This document shows, one piece after another, positions 1-11,283 of a stretch of 64,000 nt of DNA (position 1 is its first letter; every line of letters starts with the position of its first letter). A program made the translations under genes and the position numbers. The notes under the pieces were generated by a model. The model searched no databases. It worked only from the letters and a program-made list of their open reading frames with translations, and was not told the DNA's origin. The stretch is from Pseudomonas sp. PSE14 (GTDB lineage: Bacteria; Pseudomonadota; Gammaproteobacteria; Pseudomonadales; Pseudomonadaceae). The DNA is taken from positions 5,146,001 through 5,210,000 of the forward strand of contig NZ_CP115669.1 in assembly GCF_029203285.1 (NCBI RefSeq). Direction: 5' to 3'.

Positions 1-713
1 ACCTTGGCGCCCAGCGCGGCTTCCCAGGGCGCCACCGGCACGGTGACGACCAGGTCGCGGCCATCGACGTCGAACACCGGGTGCGGCACCAGGCGGATCA
101 CCAGGTACAGGTCACCCGCCGGCCCGCCGTTGATCCCCGCCGCACCCTGCCCTTTGAGGCGGATGCGCTCACCGTCGGTGGTACCCACCGGGATCTTCAC
201 GTTCAGCGTCTTGCTCTGCGGCGGCAGCTTGCGACCGTACTCGTCGTAGCTGGGCAGGCTGAAGCTGATCGGCCGGCTGTCGCCGGAGAGGGCTTCCTCG
301 AGGAACAGCGGCACTTCCATTTCCACGTCCTGGCCACGGTGGGCGCGCGGCTGACGCGCACCAGCGCCGGCTCCGGCACGGGCGCCAAAGATCTGTTCGA
401 AGAAGTCGGAGAAATCCTGCTCGTGCCCCGGCGGCGGGCCATCGAAGCCACCGCGCGGCTGCCATCCGGGCGGCGCCTCGAACTGCGGGCCCTGCTGGCC
501 GTATTTGCGCAGCTCGTCGTACTCGGCGCGCTTCTCCGGGCTCTTGAGCACCTCATAGGCTTCGGAGACTTCCTTGAAGTGCGCCTCGGCGTCCGGCTCC
601 TTGCTGACGTCCGGGTGGTACTTGCGCGCGAGCTTGCGGTAGGCGGTCTTGATCGCCTTCTCGTCGGCGTCGGGGGCCACGCCCAGGGCCGCGTAGTAAT
701 CCTTGAATTCCAT
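1..713 (-). CDS. cbpA: DnaJ-type co-chaperone CbpA (curved DNA-binding protein), C-terminus cut by window edge
   Basis: This is a type-B Hsp40 co-chaperone that would stimulate DnaK and, by family analogy, bind curved DNA in the nucleoid. The protein starts [12 protein letters not shown] and has a J domain over residues 1-70 with the invariant HPD loop (KYHPDVS). A glycine-rich linker with GGFDGPPPG follows, then the first C-terminal substrate-binding domain ([16 protein letters not shown]). There is no CxxCxGxG zinc finger, which separates it from true DnaJ. About 237 codons are visible; CbpA proteins are usually a little over 300 residues, so the second half of the C-terminal domain lies off the window. 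It is transcribed away from the MocR-type gene, with 263 bp between the two starts. No ClpB or CbpM partner is visible. Confidence 0.9.
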   Translation of the reverse strand, partial: MEFKDYYAALGVAPDADEKAIKTAYRKLARKYHPDVSKEPDAEAHFKEVSEAYEVLKSPEKRAEYDELRKYGQQGPQFEAPPGWQPRGGFDGPPPGHEQDFSDFFEQIFGARAGAGAGARQPRAHRGQDVEMEVPLFLEEALSGDSRPISFSLPSYDEYGRKLPPQSKTLNVKIPVGTTDGERIRLKGQGAAGINGGPAGDLYLVIRLVPHPVFDVDGRDLVVTVPVAPWEAALGAK

Positions 714-976
714 CGGTATCGGTCACTCCTCACATGCGTTGGACCTGTCGGCGCCTGAATACACAAGGGGATCACGCAGGCAGCCGAGGCCGCTGCGCGC
801 ACAGCGAGGCGAACAGGTGGAAAAAGCGGGTTGTGCCTTACAGATGGAGACGGCGCGCCCGCTTTTCAACACTGCCCATCAGCCTAGACGCTGATCCTGC
901 ACCGCATTTGCCGGGGCGACCTGATGCGGGTCATGGCATAGTCACTCCTCCCGCTTCGCGACGAACTGCACAGGCC

Positions 977-2419
977 ATGACCGCGCCCATCGATTCCTTC
1001 CGCCAGCCGCTGGACCCCAGCCAGACGCTGCCGATCTACCGTCAGCTCTACGAGCGCATCAAGGACGCCATCGCCCGTGGCGCGCTGCGCCCCGGCGAGC
1101 GCGTGCCGCCGGTACGCGGGCTGGCCGGCGAGCTGGGCGTGGCGCGGGGCACGGTGGAGCTGGCCTACCAGCTGCTGACCAGCGAGGGCTACCTGCAGGC
1201 GCGCGGACCGGCCGGCACGGTGGTCTCGCCGCAGCTCGCCGGACGAACCTCGCCGGCCCCGCCGGTAGCGCTCGACCCGGCCACGGTGGAACGCAGCCTG
1301 CCCGGGGTGATCGCCCATGGCCCGGCCATCAGGCCGCTGCAGCTCGGCCTGCCGGCGCTGGACGCCTTCCCCCGCGCGCTCTGGTCGCGCCTGTGCGCGC
1401 GCCGCCTGCGCCAGCAGGGCGCGGCGACCCTGGCCTATCCCGAACCCTGCGGCTATGGCCCGCTGCGCGAGGCAGTGGCCGGCTACCTGGGGGTGTCCCG
1501 AGGGATCGTCTGCGATCCCGCGCAGGTGTTCATCTGCGCCGGCTACCAGGGCGCGCTGGACCTGATCAGCCGCACCCTGCTCGAACCCGGCCAGGGTTTC
1601 TGGCACGAGGACCCGGGCTACCCCCGTGGCCGCGAGCTGTTGCGCCGCGCCGGCGGTGTGCCGGTTGCAGTGGCGGTGGATGACGACGGCCTGCGGGTGG
1701 AGGACGGCATCGCCCGCGCGCCGGACGCCCGCTTCGCCCTGGTCACGCCCTCGCAGCAGAGCCCCACCGGCGTCGCCCTCAGCCTGCCCCGCCGTCTGGC
1801 CTTGCTGGACTGGGCGGCTGGCGCCAACGCCTGGGTCATCGAGGACGACTACGACAGCGAATACCGTTACGCCGGCTTCCCGCTGCCGGCGCTTAAAAGC
1901 CTCGACCGCGCCGGCCGCGTGCTCTACACCGGCACCTTCAGCAAGGTGCTCTACCCGGCGCTGCGCCTGGGCTACCTGGTGGTGCCGCCGGCACTGGTGG
2001 AAAGCTTCGTGCGCAGCCAGCAGGTGTTCGCCTCCGGCTGCGCCGAACTGTTGCAGGCGACGCTGTGCGACTTCATGCAGGAGGGCCACTTCGCCCGCCA
2101 CCTCAAACGCACCCGCACGCTCTACGCGCAGCGTCGGCAGTGGCTGCGCTCGGCGCTGGAGACTCGACTGGGCGAGAATCTGCGCTTCGCCGAGACGCCC
2201 GGCGGGTTGAACCTAATAGGGGCAGTGGACGGCGACGACCTCGCCATCGCCGCCCGCGCCCATGCCGACGGGCTGGGCCTGCAGGCGCTCAATGCGTGGT
2301 GCATGGAGGCGCGGCGGGAGCCGGCGCTGGTGATGAGCTTCACCAATGTGGTGGACCAGCCGATGGCGGCGCGGTTGGCGGAGCGGGTGGCGCAGGCGAT
2401 GGAGGTCGGAACCTTGTAG
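977..2419 (+). CDS. MocR-type (GntR family) transcriptional regulator with aminotransferase-like domain
   Basis: This is a PLP-dependent transcription regulator of the MocR/PdxR class. Residues 10-80 are a GntR winged helix (PIYRQLYERIKDAIARGALR, then VPPVRGLAGELGVARGTVEL). The rest is a fold-type I aminotransferase domain with SPTGVALSLPRR, the VIEDDYDSEYRY block and the PLP-lysine motif TGTFSKVLYPALRLGY. The open frame extends upstream, but the ATG at 977 places the GntR domain correctly after a short tail and gives a 480-residue protein, the usual family size. It is divergent from cbpA and convergent with speA, so no obvious target enzyme is adjacent; MocR proteins often regulate vitamin B6, GABA, taurine or amino-acid genes. 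The effector and target are unknown here. Confidence 0.88.
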   Translation: MTAPIDSFRQPLDPSQTLPIYRQLYERIKDAIARGALRPGERVPPVRGLAGELGVARGTVELAYQLLTSEGYLQARGPAGTVVSPQLAGRTSPAPPVALDPATVERSLPGVIAHGPAIRPLQLGLPALDAFPRALWSRLCARRLRQQGAATLAYPEPCGYGPLREAVAGYLGVSRGIVCDPAQVFICAGYQGALDLISRTLLEPGQGFWHEDPGYPRGRELLRRAGGVPVAVAVDDDGLRVEDGIARAPDARFALVTPSQQSPTGVALSLPRRLALLDWAAGANAWVIEDDYDSEYRYAGFPLPALKSLDRAGRVLYTGTFSKVLYPALRLGYLVVPPALVESFVRSQQVFASGCAELLQATLCDFMQEGHFARHLKRTRTLYAQRRQWLRSALETRLGENLRFAETPGGLNLIGAVDGDDLAIAARAHADGLGLQALNAWCMEARREPALVMSFTNVVDQPMAARLAERVAQAMEVGTL

Positions 2420-2525
2420 GTGCGACTGTCTTCACCGTGCCTATGCATCCTCTCAGAGCAGCCAGGATCAGGGTAAGGGGCTTTTGATCTCCTACAGTCG
2501 ATCATCCGAGCGGGAGGCTAGAAAG

Positions 2526-2553
2526 AAAAAGCCCCGCCGAGGCGGGGCTTTCG
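2526..2553. terminator. Bidirectional Rho-independent terminator between the MocR gene and speA
   Basis: A GCCCCGCC / GGCGGGGC stem flanked by A-rich and T-rich tracts lies in the 155-bp gap between two convergent genes. The A run on one side and TTT on the other make it usable in both directions. Confidence 0.85.
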
Positions 2554-2574
2554 TTTACGCGCGCTACCAGTCTG

Positions 2575-4488
<1,914 letters not shown>

Positions 4489-4747
4489 GCGGGGTGGTCT
4501 CCTCAAATGTCTCGAAATGAATGCAGGCGCCCCGCCCGGCGAGCGGGTGAGTCGTCAAAGCCTAGTCGGCTGGTGTGACGTTGCCGTGTTGACCGCCGGC
4601 TCCGGCGGTAAGTTTAGGAAATTCCGACGATGCGCCAGGGCGCGCCGATAAATCTCCCATCTAGGGAAAGGGCTTGCCGGCCATGCGCGGGCTGCGCATC
4701 GCCTGGAACCCCTTCTCTGCAGAGGAGAATCTGTCGAAAGAGACGGC

Positions 4748-5119
4748 TCAGCCGCCGGATTTCTTCGCCTTGAGGCCGCGCTTCTGCAGCTCTTCGAGCA
4801 ACAGGTCGACGTGGTCGCCCTGGATCTCGATGACGCCGTCCTTGAGCGCGCCACCCGTGCCGCAACGCTTCTTCAGCGCGGTGGCCAGGTCTTTCAGCGC
4901 ATCGGCCGCCAGCGGCACGCCGCTCACCGTGGTCACGGTCTTGCCGCCGCGCCCCTTGGTTTCACGACGCACGCGAGCGATGCCGTCGCCGGCCGGAATC
5001 CCGGCCTGCTTGCAGATGCACGCGCCAATGGGCTGATTGCAGTCCGGGCAGTGCCGGCCGGCATCAGTGGAATAGACGAGCCCGCCAAGGGCGGACAGGG
5101 AGGATGCTTTCTTGACCAC
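4748..5119 (-). CDS. yciH: SUI1/eIF1-like translation factor YciH
   Basis: This 123-residue protein carries the SUI1 (eIF1) fold in residues ~45-118, with the typical GRGGKTVTTVSG strand and VIEIQGDHVDLLLEELQKRG end. The N-terminal arm has a CPDC...CICK cysteine pattern that could bind zinc. The bacterial homologue is thought to influence initiation fidelity on the 30S subunit. It lies upstream of speA on the same strand with a 259-bp gap, so co-transcription is possible but not required. The opposite side is a repeat-filled gap of almost 400 bp. Confidence 0.9.
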   Translation of the reverse strand: MVKKASSLSALGGLVYSTDAGRHCPDCNQPIGACICKQAGIPAGDGIARVRRETKGRGGKTVTTVSGVPLAADALKDLATALKKRCGTGGALKDGVIEIQGDHVDLLLEELQKRGLKAKKSGG

Positions 5120-5343
5120 CGGGCGTTTCCCCAGGATTGGCCTCTAAGGGCCAGGTCAACGAATGATCGGCTGGCGCCGACCGCGACGCCCCACTCAGGC
5201 AGGGGCTGCGCATTCCCGGCGGAGGACCCTGCCGGAAAGGTCGCGCAATTTAGCAGCATTGAAGGCAAATGCTAAGAGCAGAATTGCGTCATTGATCGGT
5301 AGTTTGGCGACATGGGCCTTACAGGAGAATCTGGAGCACGGAT

Positions 5344-5506
5344 GTAGGGCGTATAACGTTCGACGTTATACGCCGTTTGACCTTGCTTTCAGCGCACGCA
5401 GGGTTGGGCCCCGGAGCCGCGGTTCGAGGGCACTCCGAGCCTGACCTTGGCGCAGATGATGAGCACCGAGTATCGGCGTACAACCGCGAACGGTTGTACG
5501 CCCTAC
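5344..5506. repeat. 163-bp element with GTAGGGCGTATAAC-type inverted ends (copy 1)
   Basis: The element starts GTAGGGCGTATAACGTTC and ends with a GAACGGTTGTACGCCCTAC palindrome in inverse orientation; the ~90 bp between the terminal hairpins differ from those of copy 2 at 11112-11271. Each end is itself a small palindrome (GTATAACGTT-AACGTTATAC type). It ends 7 bp from the Nudix gene stop. The rest of the gap (5120-5343) holds no gene that I can support. Confidence 0.75.
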
Positions 5507-5513
5507 GGGTGAC

Positions 5514-6056
5514 TCAGAAACTCACCAGATACTTGCGCAACGCCGCCAGCGAATCCGGGCAGTACGGCGTACCCGCCTTCGCTTCGGCCAGCACCTGGTG
5601 CGGGTCGATGAAGCGCGCCTCCATCACCTCTTCCGGTTGCAGCCTGAGCGGCGCATCGGACACGGCGGAGAACACCGCGCACCACAGGCGGTTGTCCGGC
5701 TGGTCGAAGAAGAACGAGCCATGCTCGCGCAACTCGACCCCGGAAATCCCCAACTCTTCTTCCAGCTCGCGGGCGGCGGACTGGGCATAGCTCTCGTCCG
5801 CCAGCACCATGCCGCCCGCGGCCGGGTCCCAGTAGCCGGGATAGATCGCCTTGCTCAGGGTGCGGCGGTGCACGCACAGCTCGCCAGCCGTATTGAACAG
5901 CAGGATGAAGGTGCCCCGGCCGATCAGCCCGCGTTCGCGCAGCTCCGCGCGTGGCAGGCTGCCCCTGAGCTCGTCGTCCCGGTTGACCCAGGCGACCAGC
6001 TCGGCGTCCGAAGCCGCCCGGTGGGCGGCTTCCTTCTCGCTGATCCCGTCCATCAT
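5514..6056 (-). CDS. Nudix hydrolase
   Basis: The 180-residue protein has a complete Nudix box beginning GGMVLADES and ending AARELEEELGI, the metal-binding signature of diphosphate hydrolases. The fold resembles the IDI/YfcD-like group (CVHRRTLSKAIYPGYWDPAAGG), which suggests a nucleotide or isoprenoid diphosphate-type substrate, but the sequence does not settle which one. Its ATG overlaps the stop of the DUF2333 gene by one base (TGATG), and a second ATG follows at once, so the two are translationally coupled. It is the last gene of a two-gene unit and is followed by a palindromic repeat element. Confidence 0.88.
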   Translation of the reverse strand: MMDGISEKEAAHRAASDAELVAWVNRDDELRGSLPRAELRERGLIGRGTFILLFNTAGELCVHRRTLSKAIYPGYWDPAAGGMVLADESYAQSAARELEEELGISGVELREHGSFFFDQPDNRLWCAVFSAVSDAPLRLQPEEVMEARFIDPHQVLAEAKAGTPYCPDSLAALRKYLVSF

Positions 6057-7120
6057 CAACCCTGGGCCAGCAGCTGGCGCAGATCGATGATCGCGGCGTT
6101 GGCGCGGGAGATGTAGTTGGCCATCACCAGCGAATGGTTGGCCAGCACGCCGAAGCCGCTGCCGTTGAGCACCATCGGGCTCCACAGCGGCGCCTGGGCG
6201 GCCTCCAGCTCGCGGATGATCTGGCGCACGCTGACGGTGGCGTTCTTCTTCGCCAGTACGTCGGCGAAGTCCACCTCGATGGCGCGCAGGATGTGCGACA
6301 GCGCCCAGGCCTGGCCACGGGCTTCGTAGAACACGTTGTCGATCTGCAGCCAGGGGGTTTCCTGCAGCTCTTCCTCGACCTGCGGCGCCTCGCCCGGCAC
6401 CACCGGCGCGGTGGGCTTGATGTTGGTGTTGAGCTTCACCCGGCCGACGCTGGCCGAGAGACGCTGGGACAGCGAGCCCAGGCGGGTGGAAACGTCACCC
6501 AGCCAGTTGTTCAGGCTGTCGGCGCGGGGATAGAACTGCGCGCCGGCCGGGTCCGCGGACAATCGCGCCAGGTAGCGGTCCAGCGACTTGATGCCTTCGC
6601 CGTACTCCGATTCGGAAGACGGCAGCGCCCAGCTCTTGTTGTCGAAGTTGAAGCGCGGCTCGGCACGGGCCAGGTCCGCGTCCTCGGTGGACTGCGACTG
6701 GGAACGGGCAAAGTCCTTGCGCAGCGCGCGGGACAGGTCGCGCACCTGGACCAGGGCGCCGTATTCCCAGCTGGGCATGTTGTCCAGCCACAGGCCCGGC
6801 GGGAAGATGTCGTTGGAGAGATAGCCGCCCGGCTTGTTCAGCAGCGTGGCCACCACTTCCTTGAGGGTTTCCACCGTGGTGTAGCCGACCACCATCTGCC
6901 GGCCGGCGCGCTCGGCCGAGGCCTGGGCGTTCTGCTGCACGGGAAAGAGGTCAGGCTCCTGGCTCCAGTACCAGCCGACCACACCGCAGATCAGCAGGTA
7001 GACGCCCAGCAGACTGCCGAGCACGCGGCTCAGCCAGGGCCCGCCGAAGTAGGCGCGCACGTCGTCCACCGAGTCATCGACGCGATCGCGCACGGAGCCG
7101 CGTTTCTTCCAGTTCCACAT
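6056..7120 (-). CDS. DUF2333 inner-membrane protein
   Basis: This 354-residue protein starts MWNWKKRGSVRDRVDD and has one clear N-terminal membrane segment at residues ~35-52 (LLGVYLLICGVVGWYW). A large, mostly helical periplasmic part follows. It matches the uncharacterised DUF2333 family conserved in Pseudomonas. A longer open frame exists upstream, but the ATG at 7120 gives the conserved start. It is coupled to the downstream Nudix gene by a TGATG overlap and is divergent from gcbA, with 288 bp between the starts. The function is unknown; I see no catalytic motif. Confidence 0.85.
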   Translation of the reverse strand: MWNWKKRGSVRDRVDDSVDDVRAYFGGPWLSRVLGSLLGVYLLICGVVGWYWSQEPDLFPVQQNAQASAERAGRQMVVGYTTVETLKEVVATLLNKPGGYLSNDIFPPGLWLDNMPSWEYGALVQVRDLSRALRKDFARSQSQSTEDADLARAEPRFNFDNKSWALPSSESEYGEGIKSLDRYLARLSADPAGAQFYPRADSLNNWLGDVSTRLGSLSQRLSASVGRVKLNTNIKPTAPVVPGEAPQVEEELQETPWLQIDNVFYEARGQAWALSHILRAIEVDFADVLAKKNATVSVRQIIRELEAAQAPLWSPMVLNGSGFGVLANHSLVMANYISRANAAIIDLRQLLAQG

Positions 7121-7408
7121 GGCAAAGTCCTTAGCATCACGAAAACGAAGAGGGGGTTGGACCCGATTCCGCCCCGGGGAGTGCCCCGGCGGAACGATCC
7201 AGCCGCGCAAGCATGCCGCACCCGGCGGCTCAGCGCAGCCCACCCTGCGCATGGTGCGCGGTAACGTCGCGAATTACAAAGCGCATGTCGTTTGACCGAC
7301 GGCACTGTTATTGCCATCAAGGATTGGTAGCATAGGGCCATCATCGTGTATCACGGCAGAAACACTTCGCTCGCACGCCCTCCCTACGGACAGATAAAGA
7401 AGCGCGCC

Positions 7409-9022
7409 ATGAACGAGCTCGACGATCCGCCTCTCGACCGCCTCAAGCAGCATTTCGCCCAGCGGGTGATTCACCAGGCCCGCCATCTGCTCGAAGTCTG
7501 GCAGCGCCTGTCGCGCTCGGAGTGGAGCGCCGGCGGGATGGCCGAACTGACCGATGCCTGCCTGCTCCTGCAGCGCTACGCCGAGCGTTTCGGGCAGTCC
7601 GAGCACGTCGACCTGGCCCGGGCTGTAGACCAGTGCCTGCGCGCCGTGCAGGACAACCGCGGACGCCTGTCCAGCGCTCTGATCAGCGAACTCAACGGCC
7701 TGATGCAGCGCCTGTCGCGCACCGGGCTACGTCATGGCGACCAGTACGAGCAGATCAGCCTGCCGCCGCTGCGCAAGCCGGTCTACCTGGCCCTGCAGGA
7801 CCAGGAGCGCGCCGAACGCCTGGCCCAGCAGCTGGAATTCTTCGGCATGGCCGCGCAGCGCTGCGAGAGCGCCAATGCCTTCCGCGCCGCCATGGCCGAG
7901 CGGCATCCGGCGGCCATCGTGATGGAGATCGACTTCGCCGGCGCGGGCCAGGGCCTGACGCTGGCCAACGAAGTCCAGACCGGGCTGCGGCAGAAACTGC
8001 CGGTACTGTTCTTCAGCCACGACGAGACCGATACCCCGACCCGCATGGCCGCCGCCCGCGCCGGCGGCCAGGACTTCTTCACCGGGGCGCTGGACGCCTC
8101 CGCGGTACTGGAGAAGATCGAGACCCTGAGCCGCGTGGCGCACTACGAGCCCTTCCGCGTGCTGATCGTCGAAGACTCCCGGGCCCAGGCTACGCACACC
8201 GAACGGGTCCTGAACAACGCCGGCATCGTCACCCGCGCGCTCACCGCGCCGCTGTCGGTGATGGCCGAGCTGGCCGAGTTCCAGCCGGACCTGATCATCC
8301 TCGACATGTACATGCCCGAATGCCTGGGCACGGAGCTGGCCAAGGTGATCCGCCAGCACGAGCGCTATGTCAGCGTGCCGATCATCTACCTGTCCGCCGA
8401 GGACGACCTGGACAAGCAGCTCGACGCCATGAGCGAAGGCGGCGACGACTTCCTCACCAAGCCGATCAAACCGCGCCACCTGATCGCCACCGTGCGCAAC
8501 CGCGCCGCCCGTGCGCGCAGCCTGCAGGCGCGGATGGTGCGCGACAGCCTTACCGGCCTGTACAACCACACCCATACCCTGCAACTGCTCGACGACGCCC
8601 GCTTCCGCGCGCGCCGCGAGGGCCGGCCGCTGACCTTCGCGATGCTCGACATCGACCACTTCAAGCGAGTCAACGACACCTTCGGACACCCCATGGGCGA
8701 CCGGGTGATCAAGAGCCTGGCGCTGTTCTTGAAGCAGCGCCTGCGCAAGACCGACCACATCGGCCGTTACGGCGGCGAGGAATTCGCCGTGGTGCTGCCC
8801 GATACCGACGCCGACACCGCGCGCCGGGTGCTGGAAGAAATCCGCCAGCGATTCGCCGAGATCCGCTACCCCGCGCAACCCGGCGATCTCACCTGTACCT
8901 TCAGTTGCGGCATCGCCGAGCTGGACGAGGCAATGGACATCAAGACCCTGGCCAAGCAAGCCGACGAGGCGCTGTACCGGGCCAAGCATGGCGGGCGCAA
9001 TCGGGTGGAAGTATTCGACTGA
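7409..9022 (+). CDS. gcbA: Diguanylate cyclase GcbA (two receiver-like domains plus GGDEF)
   Basis: This cytoplasmic 537-residue protein would make cyclic di-GMP. Residues ~1-115 are helical with no recognised domain. Residues ~120-240 are a receiver-like fold whose acidic site reads MEIDF. Residues ~248-370 are a canonical receiver with phospho-acceptor Asp299 (LIILDMYMPE) and the KPIKPRH lysine. The C-terminal GGDEF domain has the active site GGEEF at 455-459. An RxxD inhibitory site (RKTD) lies exactly five residues upstream of it, so product inhibition is expected. In P. aeruginosa and P. fluorescens GcbA promotes early surface attachment. The ATG at 7409 was chosen because it gives MNELDDPPLDR, as in homologues. 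It sits just upstream of the chemoreceptor gene on the same strand. Confidence 0.92.
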   Translation: MNELDDPPLDRLKQHFAQRVIHQARHLLEVWQRLSRSEWSAGGMAELTDACLLLQRYAERFGQSEHVDLARAVDQCLRAVQDNRGRLSSALISELNGLMQRLSRTGLRHGDQYEQISLPPLRKPVYLALQDQERAERLAQQLEFFGMAAQRCESANAFRAAMAERHPAAIVMEIDFAGAGQGLTLANEVQTGLRQKLPVLFFSHDETDTPTRMAAARAGGQDFFTGALDASAVLEKIETLSRVAHYEPFRVLIVEDSRAQATHTERVLNNAGIVTRALTAPLSVMAELAEFQPDLIILDMYMPECLGTELAKVIRQHERYVSVPIIYLSAEDDLDKQLDAMSEGGDDFLTKPIKPRHLIATVRNRAARARSLQARMVRDSLTGLYNHTHTLQLLDDARFRARREGRPLTFAMLDIDHFKRVNDTFGHPMGDRVIKSLALFLKQRLRKTDHIGRYGGEEFAVVLPDTDADTARRVLEEIRQRFAEIRYPAQPGDLTCTFSCGIAELDEAMDIKTLAKQADEALYRAKHGGRNRVEVFD

Positions 9023-9142
9023 GGTGGTCACGCGCTCTGCCGCGCGATTTTCCGACCAGATACTGGCACCTTGTCATCAGCCAGTAACGAAACTGCAATA
9101 GGGTCAGGGCTCGCCGTTTTTCGTTGTCGGTCGAGACCTGCC

Positions 9143-11110
9143 ATGCGCCTCAAGCTGCTGACCAACCTCAACACCTTCCTGCTCCTGCTCGTATGTCTCG
9201 CGCTGGGCGCCACCCTGTGGTGGTCGCAGCGCGCGCTGGAGCGCCCCTTCACCTTGATGGACCGTTACCTGGAGCTCTCCCAGGGCTTCGAGCGCAAGGT
9301 GGCGCAGAACATCCAGGCGTACCTGGGCAGCGGTGACGCACTCAAGCAGAAGGCCGCCCAACAGGCGCTGGAGGAACTGGCCACGGAGCTTCCGCAGTTG
9401 CCGGAAAGCCTGGGGCAGCTGCTGGGCGCGAGCCTCGACGAACTACGCCAGTTCAGCGGCAACCAACTGCTCGCCGCCGGCAAGCTGGCGGGGGATCCGC
9501 AGGGCCTGCTGCTGCAGGCCGAGCGTGACCTGCTGGCCGCCCTGGATCAGCTCGGCGCCTACGCAGACGCCAGCCAGAACCCCGCCGCTGCCGAGTACCG
9601 CGCGCCGCTGCTGCAGGCCGGCCTGCACCTGACCCGCCTGGCCCACGCCCGCGCCAAGCTGGTGGAAAGCGGCAACCCGGCGCTGGCCGAGGACATCCAG
9701 CGTGAACTCGACAGCCTGCGCCAGCTCGCCGGGCGCATCGACACCCTGCCCCTGCTCGGTGTACTGCAGCAGCAGGCCTCGGCCTCCGACGACTTCGCCG
9801 CGATGATGGGCCTGGACACCCAGCCCGCCGCGGAGCAGCAGAGCGAGGACCGTGGCGTCGGCCTCAAGCGCGACCTGGCCGGCGTGCTGCGCCGCTACCC
9901 CGACGAGCTCGATCGCACCCGCCAACTGATCGCCCAGCGCCAGCAGCTGGCCAGCGCCACGGCCCAGCGCCTGGGCGCCGTGCAGCAGGCCCTGGCGACG
10001 CTGGAGCCGCAGGTGCGCGAGGAACGCTCGAAGATCCAGGCACAGGTCCGCGTTATCCAGGGCGCACTGATCGCGCTGATCCTCGCCACCGCGCTGCTCA
10101 TCGACACCCTGCAACGCCGCCTGGCGCGGGTACTCGGTCAACTGGTGCCGGCGCTGTCGACCTGGGCCCATGGCGACTTCAACAAACCCATCGCGCTCGC
10201 CACCCGCACCCGCGACCTGGTGGAACTGCAGGAGTCGCTGAACCGTCTGCGCGATTTCCTCGGCACCCTGGTCGGCACCATCCACCAACGCGCCGAGGAA
10301 GTGGCCGGCAGCAGCCGCGCCCTGGCCGAGCTCAGCGGCGGCCTGCACGCCGGCGCCGAGCGCCAGGCCAGCGACACCGGGGAAATCCGCGATGCGCTGG
10401 GGCACATGGAAGCGGCGATCCAGCAGGTCGCCGGCGACGCCAGCCAGGCGGCCTCGGCCAGCCAGGCCGCCGGGGTGGCGGTGGAACAGGGGCAACGGGT
10501 GATCGGCAATAGCCTCAGCGGTATGCGCGCGCTGGTCGACGAGGTACAGAGCAACGCCCAGGCCATCGAGAACCTGGCAGAGGAATCGGCCACCATCGGC
10601 AACGTGCTGGGGGTGATCCGCTCCATCGCCGAACAGACCAACCTGCTCGCCCTCAACGCCGCCATTGAGGCGGCTCGGGCTGGCGAGCAAGGTCGTGGCT
10701 TTGCCGTGGTGGCAGAGGAAGTGCGCTCGCTGGCCCTGCGCACCGCCGGCGCCACCGAGGAAATCCAGCAGCTCACCGCGCGCCTGCAACAGGCCGCGCG
10801 GCAGTCGGTGGAGGCGATGCGCAGCCAGGTGGAGCACGCGGAAGTCACCGCCAGCCAGGCCGGCGCCGCCGAGGGTGCGCTGGACGAGGTGGTGGAAGCC
10901 ATCCGCACCATCGCCAGCATGGCCGAGCGCATCGCCGAAGGCTCCGCGCAACAGAGCGGCGCGGTCAGCGAGATTCGCTCCCACAGCGAGCGCATTCATG
11001 CACTGGGCAGCGAGAACCTGCGCCTGATCGGCCAGGGCCGCAGCCAGGGCGAGCAGTTGCAGGAGCTGGGCGGTGCCTTGCACACCGCCGTGCGGGCGTT
11101 CCGGGTGTGA
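9143..11110 (+). CDS. Methyl-accepting chemotaxis protein, CtpL-like
   Basis: The product is a 655-residue transmembrane chemoreceptor. TM1 is at residues ~8-27 ([16 protein letters not shown]) and a long helical periplasmic sensor runs over ~28-300. TM2 is near 307-326 ([16 protein letters not shown]), followed by HAMP and the signalling hairpin with the invariant tip [20 protein letters not shown]. The all-helical sensor of this size is consistent with the HBM-type domain. Position after gcbA and overall layout match CtpL of P. aeruginosa, reported as a low-phosphate chemoreceptor; the ligand in this organism is an inference. The start was set at [10 protein letters not shown], immediately before TM1. 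A PotF-like binding protein lies nearby on the other strand. Confidence 0.88.
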   Translation: MRLKLLTNLNTFLLLLVCLALGATLWWSQRALERPFTLMDRYLELSQGFERKVAQNIQAYLGSGDALKQKAAQQALEELATELPQLPESLGQLLGASLDELRQFSGNQLLAAGKLAGDPQGLLLQAERDLLAALDQLGAYADASQNPAAAEYRAPLLQAGLHLTRLAHARAKLVESGNPALAEDIQRELDSLRQLAGRIDTLPLLGVLQQQASASDDFAAMMGLDTQPAAEQQSEDRGVGLKRDLAGVLRRYPDELDRTRQLIAQRQQLASATAQRLGAVQQALATLEPQVREERSKIQAQVRVIQGALIALILATALLIDTLQRRLARVLGQLVPALSTWAHGDFNKPIALATRTRDLVELQESLNRLRDFLGTLVGTIHQRAEEVAGSSRALAELSGGLHAGAERQASDTGEIRDALGHMEAAIQQVAGDASQAASASQAAGVAVEQGQRVIGNSLSGMRALVDEVQSNAQAIENLAEESATIGNVLGVIRSIAEQTNLLALNAAIEAARAGEQGRGFAVVAEEVRSLALRTAGATEEIQQLTARLQQAARQSVEAMRSQVEHAEVTASQAGAAEGALDEVVEAIRTIASMAERIAEGSAQQSGAVSEIRSHSERIHALGSENLRLIGQGRSQGEQLQELGGALHTAVRAFRV

Positions 11111-11111
11111 C

Positions 11112-11271
11112 GTAGGGCGTATAACGTTCGGCGTTATACGCCGTTTGACCGTGGCCGCCATCCGCACCGGATTTGGCCAGGCCACGGCTCGGACGGGCGT
11201 CCGGCTCAACCTCGCGGTTGGGCGTCGGGACGGTGTATCGGCGTATAACCGCGAACGGTTATACGTCCTAC
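11112..11271. repeat. 160-bp element with GTAGGGCGTATAAC-type inverted ends (copy 2)
   Basis: This has the same architecture as 5344-5506: a GTAGGGCGTATAACGTTC hairpin at one end, GAACGGTTATACGTCCTAC at the other, and a different internal ~90 bp. It begins one base after the chemoreceptor stop and ends 12 bp before the agmatinase stop, so it fills the whole convergent gap and may serve both genes as a terminator. Confidence 0.75.
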
Positions 11272-11283
11272 GCTCAGGCTCGA

